The notes: generated from the letters alone by a model not told the origin. A stretch of 64,000 nt of DNA from Pseudomonas sp. UFMG81 (GCF_015354575.1 NZ_JACAFQ010000029.1:1-64000), one strand, 5' to 3'. Counted from the first letter of the stretch, positions 1 to 8,335 are shown. Made by a program: numbers and translations.

Positions 1-28
1 TACTAATTGCCCGTGAGGCTTGACCATA
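1..28 (+). rRNA. 23S rRNA, 3' tail (partial, first copy)
   Basis: The bases resemble the 3' end of gammaproteobacterial 23S rRNA (a TACTAATTGCCCGTGAGGCTT-like tail), followed by the usual 23S-5S spacer. The rest of the gene lies outside the window. The same tail recurs at 134-161 because the tail and spacer are tandemly duplicated. Only one copy can be the true end of the rRNA gene. The exact 3' terminus is an estimate by analogy with E. coli. Confidence 0.75.
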
Positions 29-266
29 TAACACCCAAGCAATTTGCAACTGCAGATTGTGGTGGTGAAGACGAAAGACCCGAAAGTTCGCAACTTCACA
101 AGATCACATATCCGAATTGGCTGGGTTGTCTGCTACTAATTGCCCGTGAGGCTTGACCATATAACACCCAAGCAATTTGCAACTGCAGATTGTGGTGGTG
201 AAGACGAAAGACCCGAAAGTTCGCAACTTCACAAGATCACATATCCGAATTGGCTGGGTTGTCTGC
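1..266. repeat. 133-bp tandem duplication of 23S tail and spacer
   Basis: Bases 1-133 are repeated exactly as 134-266. The unit holds the last bases of 23S rRNA and most of the 23S-5S spacer, and the second copy continues into 5S rRNA. No mismatch was seen between the copies. An rRNA operon is multi-copy, so an uncollapsed contig overlap is more likely than a real duplication. The left edge cannot be judged because the window begins here. Confidence 0.9.
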
Positions 267-289
267 AAAGACAGACCGGCAACCGAATT

Positions 290-406
290 TCTTGACGACC
301 ATAGAGCATTGGAACCACCTGATCCCATCCCGAACTCAGTAGTGAAACGATGCATCGCCGATGGTAGTGTGGGGTTTCCCCATGTGAGAGTAGGTCATCG
401 TCAAGA
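290..406 (+). rRNA. rrf: 5S ribosomal RNA
   Basis: The sequence matches Pseudomonas 5S rRNA. The terminal stem is formed by TCTTGACGA (290-298) and TCGTCAAGA (398-406), and the interior carries the conserved CCGAACTCAG and GTAGTGTGGGG segments. About 117 nt agrees with the usual 5S length of about 120. It closes an rRNA operon whose 23S gene lies to the left. Ends are set from the terminal stem and may be off by a base or two. Confidence 0.96.
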
Positions 407-416
407 TTCATTTCGC

Positions 417-455
417 AAAACCCCTATCTGCACATGCAGGTAGGGGTTTTGTCTT
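417..455 (+). terminator. rRNA operon terminator
   Basis: An inverted repeat with AAAACCCCTA on the left and TAGGGGTTTT on the right, closing with CTGCA/TGCAG around a short loop, followed by a T-containing tract. It sits 11 bases after 5S rRNA, as expected for an intrinsic terminator of the rrn transcript. Confidence 0.9.
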
Positions 456-477
456 TGTGCGGTAAAAAATCCTGCCT

Positions 478-567
478 TCCCGTAGGCGCCGGCTTGCTGG
501 CGAACACCGGTAGCGCCGCTGCCAACCCCGCGCACCCCGCTTCGCCAGCAAGGCTGGCTCCTGCGGG
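478..567. repeat. REP-like inverted pair
   Basis: Two related segments in opposite orientation face each other: GCCGGCTTGCTGGCGAA near 488-505 and TTCGCCAGCAAGGCTGGCTC at 541-560. Each also carries a flanking CCCGTAGG/CCTGCGGG-type half. This is the form of the repetitive extragenic palindromes common between genes in P. putida-group genomes. It lies between the rRNA terminator and birA. Membership of a particular REP family is inferred, not checked against the genome. Confidence 0.7.
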
Positions 568-644
568 TTGAACGGTAGCCCTTTTCCTATGCAAGCTCTC
601 GAGGCGTGGCTATCATGCCAGCCTAATTCCAAGTCGAGACTGGC

Positions 645-1604
645 ATGCTGAAGTTGTTGAATCTCCTCAAGGATGGCCGGTTCCATTCCGGAGAAGCTCT
701 GGGGGCCGCCCTTGGAGTGAGTCGCAGCGCCGTATGGAAGCAGCTGCAGCACCTTGAGAGCGAACTGAATCTGACTATTCACAAGGTCCGTGGGCGTGGC
801 TATCAGCTGGCAGTGCCGCTGAATTTGCTGGAATCACACGCGATCGCCGCTTTCTCGCAGGGCGCGCAGTGGCCTGTCTTCATCCATGAAGAGATCGATT
901 CAACCAACGCTGAGGGGTTGAGGCTTGCCGGAAAAGGGCAGGCCGCTCCTTTCCTGGTTCTCGCAGAGCGCCAGAGCGCAGGGCGGGGCCGGCGTGGGCG
1001 TGAGTGGGTCAGCCCGTTCGCGGAGAATCTCTATTACAGCCTGGTGCTGCGCATCGATGGCGGTATGCGTCAGCTTGAAGGCCTGAGCCTGGTCGTGGGG
1101 CTGGCAGTGATGCGCACCCTGCAGGCTTTCGGTCTTGCAGATGTCGGGCTCAAATGGCCGAACGATGTCCTGGCCGGCGGCCGAAAGATCACCGGCATCC
1201 TGTTGGAACTGGTGGGTGACCCTGCGGATGTGTGTCATGTGGTGCTAGGGATAGGCATCAACGTGAACATGCAGTCCAGCGACCAGATCGACCAGCAGTG
1301 GACGTCCATGCGCAGTGAAACTGGGCGGGTCGTCGACCGTAATCAGCTAGTAGCGCTGCTCAGTCAGCAGCTGCAGCATGAACTGGCGCGCCACCGACGT
1401 TATGGCTTCGCCGCTTTCCAGGAAGAATGGGAGCAGGCGCATCTGTGGCAGGGGCGGAAGGTATCGCTTGTTGCCGGTACTACTCGTATCGATGGCGTCG
1501 CGCTGGGTGTGGATGGTCAGGGTGGGTTGCGCCTTGAGGTTGATGGTGTGGAGAAGAGCTTCAGCGGTGGTGAGCTCAGTTTGAGGTTGCGTAATGATTC
1601 TTGA
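645..1604 (+). CDS. birA: Biotin-[acetyl-CoA-carboxylase] ligase / biotin repressor BirA
   Basis: The protein activates biotin as biotinyl-AMP and attaches it to the biotin carrier subunit of acetyl-CoA carboxylase. With its DNA-binding domain it can also repress biotin synthesis genes. The 319 residues show an N-terminal winged helix (about 1-60, [12 protein letters not shown]), then the catalytic domain with STN (86-88), GRGRRGREW (113-121, adenylate binding) and KWPNDV (170-175), and a C-terminal cap from about 270. Length and order match two-domain BirA. The stop overlaps the start of coaX by 11 bases, so the two are probably translated together. ATG at 645 directly precedes the helix-turn-helix, which supports this start. 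Confidence 0.96.
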   Translation: MLKLLNLLKDGRFHSGEALGAALGVSRSAVWKQLQHLESELNLTIHKVRGRGYQLAVPLNLLESHAIAAFSQGAQWPVFIHEEIDSTNAEGLRLAGKGQAAPFLVLAERQSAGRGRRGREWVSPFAENLYYSLVLRIDGGMRQLEGLSLVVGLAVMRTLQAFGLADVGLKWPNDVLAGGRKITGILLELVGDPADVCHVVLGIGINVNMQSSDQIDQQWTSMRSETGRVVDRNQLVALLSQQLQHELARHRRYGFAAFQEEWEQAHLWQGRKVSLVAGTTRIDGVALGVDGQGGLRLEVDGVEKSFSGGELSLRLRNDS

Positions 1605-2343
1605 GCTCGATTGCGGTAACAGCTTTATCAAATGGCGTGTTATCCACGCTGCTGATGCTGCGATTACGGGAGGCGGTATCGTCGACTCCGACCAGTCTCT
1701 GCTCGCTGCCGTCGCTTCGCTGCCATCGCTGCGTCTTGCAGGGTGCCGGATGGTCAGCGTTCGCAGCGAGGAAGAAACAGCAGCGCTTTGCTCCCAGCTT
1801 GAGCAGGCCTTCGCGATCAAGGTAATGGTTGCTCAGCCGGCGCATGAGATGGCCGGAGTAAGTAATGGCTACGAGGACTTCCAGCGCCTGGGCATGGACC
1901 GTTGGCTAGGTGCGCTGGGTGCCTATCACTTGGCAAAAGGTGCGTGTCTCGTCATTGATCTTGGCACCGCAGCCAAAGCTGACTTCGTGGCTGCCAATGG
2001 TAAACACCTGGGTGGGTACATTTGCCCGGGTATGCCGTTGATGCGCAGCCAGTTGCGTACGCATACCCGGCGCATCCGTTACGACGATGCCTCTGCCGAG
2101 CGCGCCTTGAGCAGTCTTGCTCCTGGGCGCTCTACCGTCGAAGCGGTGGAGCGGGGTTGTGTGCTGATGCTCCAGGGTTTTGCTCGTACCCAGGTCGAGC
2201 AGGCGAAGGCGTTGTGGGGCGATGACTTTACGGTCTTCCTCACCGGCGGCGATGCGCCATTGGTGCGTGAGGCTGCTCCGCAGGCGCGTATCGTGCCAGA
2301 CCTGGTATTCGTTGGCTTGGCCATGGCCTGCCCCCTGAGTTGA
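1594..2343 (+). CDS. coaX: Type III pantothenate kinase
   Basis: CoaX phosphorylates pantothenate, the first step of coenzyme A synthesis. Type III enzymes use an ASKHA fold and often depend on a monovalent cation. The 249 residues start with [13 protein letters not shown], the phosphate-1 loop with Asp6 and Asn9. A second phosphate motif, [11 protein letters not shown], is near residues 120-130 and is followed by [11 protein letters not shown], typical of CoaX. The gene overlaps birA by 11 bases and is followed at once by the SPOR-like gene, so the three form one operon. Type III kinase here means that a type I coaA gene is not needed. Confidence 0.95.
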   Translation: MILELDCGNSFIKWRVIHAADAAITGGGIVDSDQSLLAAVASLPSLRLAGCRMVSVRSEEETAALCSQLEQAFAIKVMVAQPAHEMAGVSNGYEDFQRLGMDRWLGALGAYHLAKGACLVIDLGTAAKADFVAANGKHLGGYICPGMPLMRSQLRTHTRRIRYDDASAERALSSLAPGRSTVEAVERGCVLMLQGFARTQVEQAKALWGDDFTVFLTGGDAPLVREAAPQARIVPDLVFVGLAMACPLS

Positions 2344-2350
2344 GGTGTGT

Positions 2351-2776
2351 ATGCGCTGGTTGTTTCTGCTACTGATCGTGCTGAACGTCTTCTATTACGT
2401 GTGGCATCAGCAGGAAGCTCCTCTCAAGGCCAAGGAGGTCGCGCCACTTTCCTTGTATAAAGGTAGCCAGCAAGAGATTCGCCTGTTGCGTGAAACCGGG
2501 GTTTCCGCACCGGCGAGGCGTCGGGATGAGTGCCTGGTGGTCGGGGGTGTCCCGCAGCGAGAACAGCTCGACGCCCTGCGTCAGCGCCTGCTGACGCTCG
2601 ATATCACTGCCACGCCTATTACGGGGCAGCTGCCGGGTGCCGATGGTTTCTGGCTCAAGGTCGCTCCTGAAAGCGAGCGTTTGCTGGATCAATCCGTGCT
2701 CTCGGTTCTTTCCAAGGATTTCAAAGACTTAAAACACAAAATAATTTTGTGCGAGGGTATTGCAACTGCTGAATAG
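2351..2776 (+). CDS. Small membrane-anchored SPOR-like protein
   Basis: A 141-residue protein begins with one hydrophobic segment (MRWLFLLLIVLNVFYYVW) and then has a periplasmic part. The C-terminal half (CLVVGGVPQREQLDALRQRL through DGFWLKVAP) has the alternating pattern of SPOR domains, which bind denuded peptidoglycan at division sites. The family is inferred from pattern and from the usual coaX-neighbour annotation in Pseudomonas. ATG at 2351 is preferred over GTG at 2345 because it starts the signal-anchor and has GAGGTG just upstream. It sits 7 bases after coaX. The precise role is not known. Confidence 0.8.
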   Translation: MRWLFLLLIVLNVFYYVWHQQEAPLKAKEVAPLSLYKGSQQEIRLLRETGVSAPARRRDECLVVGGVPQREQLDALRQRLLTLDITATPITGQLPGADGFWLKVAPESERLLDQSVLSVLSKDFKDLKHKIILCEGIATAE

Positions 2777-2787
2777 CTTGATAGAAT
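2760..2787 (+). promoter_or_regulatory. Possible upstream promoter of the tRNA/tuf operon
   Basis: TTGCAA (2760-2765), a 16-base spacer and TAGAAT (2782-2787) resemble a sigma-70 promoter. It overlaps the end of the SPOR-like gene and precedes the stronger candidate at 2887. Unsupported beyond the hexamers. Confidence 0.4.
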
Positions 2788-2886
2788 GGCGCCCGCTTCA
2801 CAGGGAACGCCACTCAGGTGGCAGAGCTGGAAGCGGTGTCAAAGTGGCTAAGTTTCAGATTTGATTGAAAAAATTTGAAAAAAAGC

Positions 2887-2915
2887 TTGACACTGAGGCG
2901 GCATCTGAATAGAAT
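2887..2915 (+). promoter_or_regulatory. Sigma-70 promoter for the tRNA-tuf operon
   Basis: A consensus TTGACA (2887-2892) and TAGAAT (2910-2915) are separated by 17 bases, and tRNA-Tyr begins 13 bases after the -10. The following GCCGGCC is a GC-rich start region of the kind found at stringently controlled stable-RNA promoters. Confidence 0.8.
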
Positions 2916-2928
2916 GCCGGCCACATCT

Positions 2929-3012
2929 GGAGGGATTCCCGAGCGGTCAAAGGGGACGGACTGTAAATCCGTTGCGAGAGCTTCGAAGGTTCGAATCCTT
3001 CTCCCTCCACCA
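2929..3012 (+). tRNA. tRNA-Tyr (GTA)
   Basis: An 84-nt cloverleaf with acceptor GGAGGGA/TCCCTCC, encoded CCA end, anticodon GTA in ACTGTAAATC, a long class II variable arm and the T-loop GGTTCGAATCC. It is first in a tRNA-Tyr/Gly/Thr/tuf/tRNA-Trp transcript, the order known from E. coli tufB and Pseudomonas. Confidence 0.97.
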
Positions 3013-3036
3013 GTTTTAGCGAGAGCCGCAAGCTCC

Positions 3037-3110
<74 letters not shown>

Positions 3111-3139
3111 AGTTTGCAGGGTTTTGCGCAATGTGTTTC

Positions 3140-3215
3140 GCTCTTGTAGCTCAGTTGGTAGAGCACACCCTTGGTAAGGGTGAGGTCAGCGGTTCAAGTC
3201 CGCTCAAGAGCTCCA
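3140..3215 (+). tRNA. tRNA-Thr (GGT)
   Basis: A 76-nt cloverleaf with acceptor GCTCTTG/CAAGAGC, anticodon GGT in TTGGTAA, D-loop AGTTGGTAGAGC and T-loop GGTTCAAGTCC, ending in an encoded CCA. An inverted repeat, AGGCAGATATGAAAATATCTGCCTT, follows at 3224-3249 and may be a processing or attenuation hairpin before tuf. Confidence 0.97.
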
Positions 3216-3295
3216 TATAAACAAGGCAGATATGAAAATATCTGCCTTTGTTTTATCAGCGGTGTGACTATTTTCTTCTGCGGAGGATTGTATCG

Positions 3296-4643
3296 ATGGC
3301 TAAGGAAAAGTTTGATCGTTCCCTACCTCACGTGAACGTTGGCACTATCGGCCACGTTGACCACGGTAAGACCACTCTGACTGCAGCGCTGACTCGCGTC
3401 TGCTCCGAAGTTTTCGGTTCGGCCGTCGTTGAGTTCGACAAGATCGACTCGGCTCCGGAAGAAAAAGCACGTGGTATCACCATCAACACCGCGCACGTCG
3501 AGTACAACTCGAACATTCGTCACTACGCTCACGTTGACTGCCCAGGTCACGCTGACTACGTGAAGAACATGATCACCGGTGCTGCCCAGATGGACGGCGC
3601 GATCCTGGTTTGCTCGGCCGCCGATGGTCCGATGCCACAAACCCGTGAGCACATCCTGCTGTCCCGTCAGGTTGGCGTTCCGTACATCGTGGTGCCCAGG
3701 TCACGCTGACTACGTGAAGAACATGATCACCGGTGCTGCCCAGATGGACGGCGCGATCCTGGTTTGCTCGGCCGCCGATGGTCCGATGCCACAAACCCGT
3801 GAGCACATCCTGCTGTCCCGTCAGGTTGGCGTTCCGTACATCGTGGTCTTCCTGAACAAGGCTGACCTGGTAGACGACGCTGAGCTGCTGGAACTGGTCG
3901 AGATGGAAGTTCGCGACCTGCTGTCCACCTACGACTTCCCAGGCGACGACACCCCGATCATCATCGGTTCGGCTCGTATGGCGCTGGAAGGTAAAGACGA
4001 CAACGAAATGGGCACTACCGCTGTCAAGAAGCTGGTAGAAACTCTGGATGCCTACATCCCTGAGCCAGTTCGTGCCATCGACCAGCCGTTCCTGATGCCG
4101 ATCGAAGACGTATTCTCGATCTCGGGTCGTGGTACCGTTGTTACCGGCCGTATCGAGCGTGGTATCGTCCGCGTTCAAGACCCGCTGGAAATCGTTGGTC
4201 TGCGTGACACCACCACCACCACCTGCACCGGCGTTGAGATGTTCCGCAAGCTGCTGGACGAAGGTCGTGCTGGCGAGAACTGCGGCGTCCTGCTGCGTGG
4301 TACCAAGCGTGACGACGTTGAGCGTGGCCAGGTTCTGGTCAAGCCAGGTTCGGTCAAGCCGCACACCAAGTTCACCGCAGAAGTCTACGTCCTGTCGAAG
4401 GAAGAAGGCGGTCGTCACACTCCGTTCTTCAAAGGCTACCGTCCTCAGTTCTACTTCCGTACCACTGACGTGACCGGTAACTGCGAACTGCCGGAAGGCG
4501 TTGAAATGGTAATGCCAGGCGACAACATCCAGATGACTGTCACCCTGATCAAGACCATCGCAATGGAAGACGGTCTGCGTTTCGCCATCCGTGAAGGCGG
4601 TCGTACCGTCGGCGCCGGCGTCGTAGCAAAAATTATCGAATAA
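3296..4643 (+). pseudogene. tuf: Elongation factor Tu, frame broken by a 154-bp tandem duplication
   Basis: EF-Tu brings aminoacyl-tRNA to the ribosome as a GTP complex. The ATG at 3296 has GGAGG 9 bases upstream. The first frame holds the P-loop GHVDHGKT (19-26) and DCPGHADYV, then stops at 3709 after 137 residues. The remainder (NKADLVDD, domains 2 and 3) continues in another frame to 4643. The cause is a second copy of 154 bases (3694-3847). Removing it restores a 397-residue EF-Tu with no other defect. The second tuf at 20040 has the same duplication, so a real double knockout is implausible and assembly error is likely. If treated as intact, this is one of two functional tuf genes. Confidence 0.93.
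3540..3847. repeat. 154-bp tandem duplication inside tuf
   Basis: Bases 3540-3693 recur exactly as 3694-3847. The unit starts at the codons for PGHADYV and ends at VPYIVV. A length of 154 is not divisible by three, so the copy shifts the frame. It lies inside the stretch (3395-3991) that is identical between the two tuf genes. Confidence 0.97.
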
Positions 4644-4647
4644 GTAG

Positions 4648-4687
4648 TTGATTTACTTGATCAGGCCGGTATAATGGCCGGCCTGAT
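4648..4687 (+). promoter_or_regulatory. Promoter with -10 in the loop of a palindrome, upstream of tRNA-Trp
   Basis: TTGATT (4648-4653), 16 bases, and a perfect TATAAT (4670-4675). The -10 lies in the 8-base loop between two 10-base arms, ATCAGGCCGG (4660-4669) and CCGGCCTGAT (4678-4687). The structure could also end the tuf transcript, but no T-run follows. tRNA-Trp starts 22 bases after the -10, so it and secE-nusG could be made separately from tuf. Confidence 0.6.
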
Positions 4688-4697
4688 ACAGCGTTAC

Positions 4698-4773
4698 AGG
4701 TCAGTAGCTCAATTGGCAGAGCGACGGTCTCCAAAACCGTAGGTTGGGGGTTCGATTCCCTCCTGACCTGCCA
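4698..4773 (+). tRNA. tRNA-Trp (CCA)
   Basis: A 76-nt cloverleaf with acceptor AGGTCAG/CTGACCT, anticodon CCA in CTCCAAA, T-loop GGTTCGATTCC and an encoded CCA terminus. It lies between tuf and secE, its conserved place in Pseudomonas. Confidence 0.97.
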
Positions 4774-4817
4774 TTCACCTCGGTGTGATTGGCTTTCTTC
4801 TTACAGGATCCTCCTTG

Positions 4818-5186
4818 ATGACCCCCAAAACTGAAGCCCAAGAATCGCGTTTTGATCTGTTCAAGTGGCTGGCTGTCGTAGCTTTGGTGGTTGTTGCTGT
4901 CGTGGGTAATCAGTACTACTCGGCATCTCCGATCCTGTATCGCGTTCTCGCACTTCTTGCTCTGGCTGCGGTTGCAGGCTTCGTTGCTCTGCAGACTGCG
5001 AAGGGCAGGTCGTTTTTTGCGTTGGCGAAGGAAGCTCGTACCGAGATCCGTAAAGTCGTGTGGCCGACCCGCCAGGAAACCACGCAGACCACGCTGATTG
5101 TCGTGGCTGTTGTTTTGGTTATGGCACTGCTGCTGTGGGGTCTTGATTCCCTGCTCGGCTGGGCGGTCTCCTTGATTGTTGGCTAA
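4818..5186 (+). CDS. secE: Preprotein translocase subunit SecE
   Basis: SecE clamps SecY in the SecYEG translocon of the inner membrane. The 122 residues carry three hydrophobic segments (about 17-37, 43-62 and 92-118). Before the last is the conserved cytoplasmic motif EIRKVVWPTRQETTQTT, the essential part of the family. ATG at 4818 gives the usual three-span length; an in-frame earlier start at 4785 would add residues from the tRNA spacer and is not preferred. nusG follows after 9 bases, the conserved secE-nusG pair. Confidence 0.95.
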   Translation: MTPKTEAQESRFDLFKWLAVVALVVVAVVGNQYYSASPILYRVLALLALAAVAGFVALQTAKGRSFFALAKEARTEIRKVVWPTRQETTQTTLIVVAVVLVMALLLWGLDSLLGWAVSLIVG

Positions 5187-5195
5187 GGGTGTCCC

Positions 5196-5729
5196 GTGGC
5201 TAAGCGTTGGTACGTAGTGCATGCTTACTCGGGTTACGAGAAGCATGTGATGCGCTCCCTGGTTGAGCGCGTCAAGCTGGCAGGCATGGAAGACGAGTTC
5301 GGCGAGATCTTGGTCCCGACCGAAGAAGTCGTTGAAATGCGTAACGGCCAGAAGCGCAAAAGTGAGCGCAAGTTCTTCCCTGGCTATGTGCTGGTTCAGA
5401 TGGAAATGAACGAAGGGACTTGGCACCTTGTCAAGGATACCCCTCGGGTCATGGGTTTCATCGGTGGTACCGCAGACAAGCCTGCGCCGATCACTGATAA
5501 AGAAGCTGAGGCCATCCTGCGTCGCGTAGCCGACGGCAGCGACAAGCCGAAGCCGAAGACGCTGTTCGAGCCCGGTGAAGTGGTTCGCGTCATTGACGGT
5601 CCGTTCGCTGACTTCAATGGCAGTGTCGAAGAAGTTAACTACGAAAAGAGCCGTCTGCAGGTTGCAGTGCTCATTTTCGGTCGCTCTACTCCGGTGGAGC
5701 TCGAGTTCAGCCAGGTCGAGAAGGTCTAG
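5196..5729 (+). CDS. nusG: Transcription termination/antitermination protein NusG
   Basis: NusG binds RNA polymerase, suppresses pausing, aids Rho and links polymerase to ribosomal protein S10. The 177 residues show the NGN domain (about 1-120, starting [17 protein letters not shown], with [10 protein letters not shown]) and the KOW domain (about 125-177, [21 protein letters not shown]). The length equals that of other Pseudomonas NusG proteins. The start is GTG at 5196, directly before the conserved AKRWY. It ends secE-nusG and is followed by a terminator-like hairpin. Confidence 0.97.
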   Translation: MAKRWYVVHAYSGYEKHVMRSLVERVKLAGMEDEFGEILVPTEEVVEMRNGQKRKSERKFFPGYVLVQMEMNEGTWHLVKDTPRVMGFIGGTADKPAPITDKEAEAILRRVADGSDKPKPKTLFEPGEVVRVIDGPFADFNGSVEEVNYEKSRLQVAVLIFGRSTPVELEFSQVEKV

Positions 5730-5747
5730 CCGAACGAAGCATCCCAT

Positions 5748-5779
5748 ACCCCGCAGCCCTATGTGCTGCGGGGTTTTGT
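5748..5779 (+). terminator. Terminator after nusG
   Basis: ACCCCGCAGC and GCTGCGGGGT form a 10-bp stem around CTATGT and are followed by TTTGTC. This separates secE-nusG from rplK. It may terminate only partly, since L11 genes often share upstream transcripts. Confidence 0.85.
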
Positions 5780-5848
5780 CGTCACTGGGATAAAACGCAA
5801 GTCATCCGGGGAGCCATCTGGCGTTCGTACCCGATTTTGGAGTAGCTC

Positions 5849-6280
5849 ATGGCTAAGAAGATTCAGGCTTACATCAAGCTGCAAGTAAAGGCCGGCCAGG
5901 CCAACCCAAGCCCACCCGTTGGTCCAGCACTGGGCCAACACGGTGTGAACATCATGGAATTCTGCAAGGCCTTCAACGCCCGTACTCAGGGTCAAGAGCC
6001 AGGTCTGCCGACTCCAGTGATCATCACTGTCTACAGTGACCGTAGCTTCACCTTCGAGACCAAGAGCACCCCTGCCTCGGTTCTGCTGAAGAAAGCTGCT
6101 GGCCTGACCAGCGGTTCGGCTCGCCCGAACACCGTCAAGGTCGGTACCGTTACCCGTGCTCAGCTGGAAGAGATCGCCAAGGCTAAACAAGCCGATCTGA
6201 CTGCCGCTGACCTGGACGCTGCTGTACGCACCATCGCCGGCTCCGCCCGTAGCATGGGCCTGAACGTGGAGGGTGTGTAA
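5849..6280 (+). CDS. rplK: 50S ribosomal protein L11
   Basis: L11 binds the GTPase-associated region of 23S rRNA together with L10 and the L7/L12 stalk, and is needed for RelA activation during the stringent response. The 143 residues begin [33 protein letters not shown]; the Pro-rich hinge and the C-terminal RNA-binding domain (about 75-143, [19 protein letters not shown]) are intact. Length is one residue above E. coli. The stop codon shares its last base with the rplA start, which couples translation of L11 and L1. Confidence 0.98.
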   Translation: MAKKIQAYIKLQVKAGQANPSPPVGPALGQHGVNIMEFCKAFNARTQGQEPGLPTPVIITVYSDRSFTFETKSTPASVLLKKAAGLTSGSARPNTVKVGTVTRAQLEEIAKAKQADLTAADLDAAVRTIAGSARSMGLNVEGV

Positions 6281-6975
6281 TGGCTAAGCTGACCAAGCGC
6301 CAAAAGGCTATCGCCGAAAAAATCGAAGCAGGCAAGGCCTACAACTTCGAAGAAGCTGCAGCCCTGCTGGCTTCGCTGCCGACTGCCAAGTTCGTAGAAT
6401 CCTACGACATCGCCGTTAACCTCGGTGTTGACCCGCGTAAATCCGACCAGGTCGTTCGTAGCGCTACCGTGCTGCCGCACGGCACTGGCAAGACCGTTCG
6501 CGTTGCTGTCTTCACCCAGGGTCCAGCTGCTGAAGCCGCTCTGGCTGCCGGCGCTGACCGCGTAGGTATGGACGATCTGGCCGCCGAAATGAAAGGCGGC
6601 GACCTGAACTATGACGTCGTCATCGCATCGCCTGATGCCATGCGCGTTGTGGGTCAGCTGGGTCAGGTCCTGGGTCCTCGCGGCCTGATGCCTAACCCGA
6701 AAGTCGGTACCGTAACCCCAGACGTAGCCACTGCCGTGAAAAACGCCAAGGCTGGTCAGGTTCGCTACCGTACCGACAAAAACGGTATCATCCACACCTC
6801 CGTTGGCAAAGTCGGCTTCGAAGCTGGCAAGCTGAAGGAAAACGTTGAGGCCCTGATCGCTGATCTGAAGCGTATCAAGCCGGCTTCTTCGAAAGGTATC
6901 TACGTCAAGCGCGTTACCCTGAGCACCACCATGGGCCCAGGTCTGATCATCGATCAGAGCTCGCTGAACGTGTAA
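6280..6975 (+). CDS. rplA: 50S ribosomal protein L1
   Basis: L1 forms the mobile stalk that helps move deacylated tRNA out of the E site, and in E. coli represses the L11 operon by binding its mRNA. The 231 residues show the L1 core, including [27 protein letters not shown]-type residues in the signature region (about 145-170) and a C-terminal [10 protein letters not shown] segment. It overlaps rplK by one base. A long leader separates it from rplJ. Confidence 0.98.
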   Translation: MAKLTKRQKAIAEKIEAGKAYNFEEAAALLASLPTAKFVESYDIAVNLGVDPRKSDQVVRSATVLPHGTGKTVRVAVFTQGPAAEAALAAGADRVGMDDLAAEMKGGDLNYDVVIASPDAMRVVGQLGQVLGPRGLMPNPKVGTVTPDVATAVKNAKAGQVRYRTDKNGIIHTSVGKVGFEAGKLKENVEALIADLKRIKPASSKGIYVKRVTLSTTMGPGLIIDQSSLNV

Positions 6976-7172
6976 GAACATGGCGGCGCGACCTGTCGCG
7001 CCGCCAGCAAAAATTGGGGTCCCTGCCTGGCGGGGGCTATCCAAGACCGTAGGCGGCGCAAGCCTTAAACCAACAGCCTACGCAGATGGTGCTCCCGATT
7101 CGTTTACGAATCAGACACCAAAACGACATCCGGCCTCGGCCAGATGAAACGGTAGAAACCAGGAGTAAACCC
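6976..7172 (+). promoter_or_regulatory. rplJL leader (probable L10 regulatory region)
   Basis: The 197-base gap begins with a GC-rich hairpin, GGCGGCGCGAC/GTCGCGCCGCC (6982-7005), and contains a second potential hairpin CCGATTCGTTTACGAATC near 7097-7115. A leader of this kind before rplJ is where L10-L12 complex binds to repress its own translation in other bacteria. The structure is seen; the L10 site itself is inferred from position. The first hairpin lacks a T-run. Confidence 0.55.
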
Positions 7173-7673
7173 GTGGCAATTAAACTCGAAGACAAGAAGG
7201 CCATCGTCGCTGAAGTCAACGAGGCTGCCAAAGTCGCTCTGTCCGCTGTCGTGGCTGATGCCCGTGGTGTGACTGTAAGCGCAATGACCGGACTCCGTAA
7301 AGAGGCCCGCGAAGCTGGCGTATACGTGCGTGTCGTACGTAACACCCTGCTCAAGCGCGCTGTTGAAGGCACCGAATTTTCGATCCTCAACGACGCGTTC
7401 AAAGGCCCGACCCTGATTGCTTTCTCCAACGAACACCCGGGCGCTGCTGCTCGTCTGTTCAAGGAGTTCGCCAAGGGTCAGGACAAGTTCGAGATCAAGG
7501 CAGCTGCGTTTGACGGCAATTTCATTGCCGCCAACCAGATCGATGTACTGGCTACCTTGCCGACCCGTGACGAAGCTATCGCACGTCTGATGAGCGTTAT
7601 TCAAGGCGCTACCAGCAAGCTGGCTCGTACTCTGGCGGCCGTTCGCGACCAGAAAGAAGCTGCTGCTGCCTAA
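7173..7673 (+). CDS. rplJ: 50S ribosomal protein L10
   Basis: L10 anchors the L7/L12 dimers to the ribosome stalk base. The 166 residues begin [19 protein letters not shown], with the rRNA-binding globular domain first and a C-terminal helix (about 135-165) that binds L12 dimers. GTG at 7173 is chosen because AGGAG lies 7 bases upstream and it gives the family length. The longer in-frame ATG at 7086 would translate the leader. rplL follows 78 bases later. Confidence 0.97.
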   Translation: MAIKLEDKKAIVAEVNEAAKVALSAVVADARGVTVSAMTGLRKEAREAGVYVRVVRNTLLKRAVEGTEFSILNDAFKGPTLIAFSNEHPGAAARLFKEFAKGQDKFEIKAAAFDGNFIAANQIDVLATLPTRDEAIARLMSVIQGATSKLARTLAAVRDQKEAAAA

Positions 7674-7751
7674 GGCCGCGTAACCTCTTTCAAAATCATA
7701 TGTTTAATTTGATGGCTGCGTAGGCTGTCACCCCAATACAGGATTTAAGTC

Positions 7752-8117
7752 ATGTCCCTGACTAACGAGCAAATCATCGAAGCAATCGGCCAGAAAACCG
7801 TTCTGGAAGTTGTTGAGCTGATCAAAGCTATGGAAGAAACCTTCGGCGTTACCGCTGCTGTTGCCGCTGCTGGCCCAGCTGCTGCTGCTGCCGTTGTTGA
7901 AGAGCAGACCGAGTTCAACGTTGTCCTGGTTGAAGCTGGCGACAAGAAAGTGAACGTGATCAAAGCCGTTCGCGAACTGACCGGTCTGGGCCTGAAAGAA
8001 GCCAAAGAGAAAGTCGACGGCGCTCCTCAGGTTGTAGCTGAAGGCGTTTCGAAAGAAGCCGCTGAAGACGCTAAGAAGAAGCTGGAAGAAGCAGGCGCTA
8101 AAGTCGAGCTGAAGTAA
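7752..8117 (+). CDS. rplL: 50S ribosomal protein L7/L12
   Basis: L7/L12 is the multi-copy stalk protein that recruits and stimulates translation GTPases. The 121 residues show an N-terminal dimerisation domain (1-35), an Ala-rich flexible hinge (about 36-52, [17 protein letters not shown]) and a C-terminal factor-binding domain with [20 protein letters not shown]. Standard length. It is the last ribosomal gene before rpoBC and is followed by an attenuator-like hairpin. Confidence 0.98.
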
Positions 8118-8162
8118 TTTCGACTTTGCGATGCCAGCCTGAGCGTTAAGCGAAAGGCTGAT

Positions 8163-8192
8163 GGCTGGTGGCTTATGCCACCGGCCTTTTTC
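8163..8192 (+). terminator. rplL-rpoB attenuator
   Basis: GGCTGGTGGC and GCCACCGGCC form a stem around TTAT, followed by TTTTTCC. Partial termination between L7/L12 and beta explains the lower expression of rpoBC in other bacteria. A second hairpin, GCCAGCCT near 8132-8139 pairing with GGCTGGTGGC, could compete with it. Its leakiness is inferred. Confidence 0.85.
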
Positions 8193-8335
8193 CGTTATTG
8201 GCGGCCGACCAGGTCGGCCCCGATAACGAGCGGCAACCACCATAAGGGTGGCGCAAACCATGGGGTTTGCACGATTTTCTGGCTGCTCCCGCCGGGAGAT
8301 GCCAAACAAGCAGGTGACCAAGCTGGGGAATGCTG

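Noticed and set aside
3579-4643. A 354-residue ORF ending at the second half of tuf
   Set aside because: Its first 38 residues are out-of-frame translation of the duplicated block; only the part after 3694 is EF-Tu. Not a separate gene.
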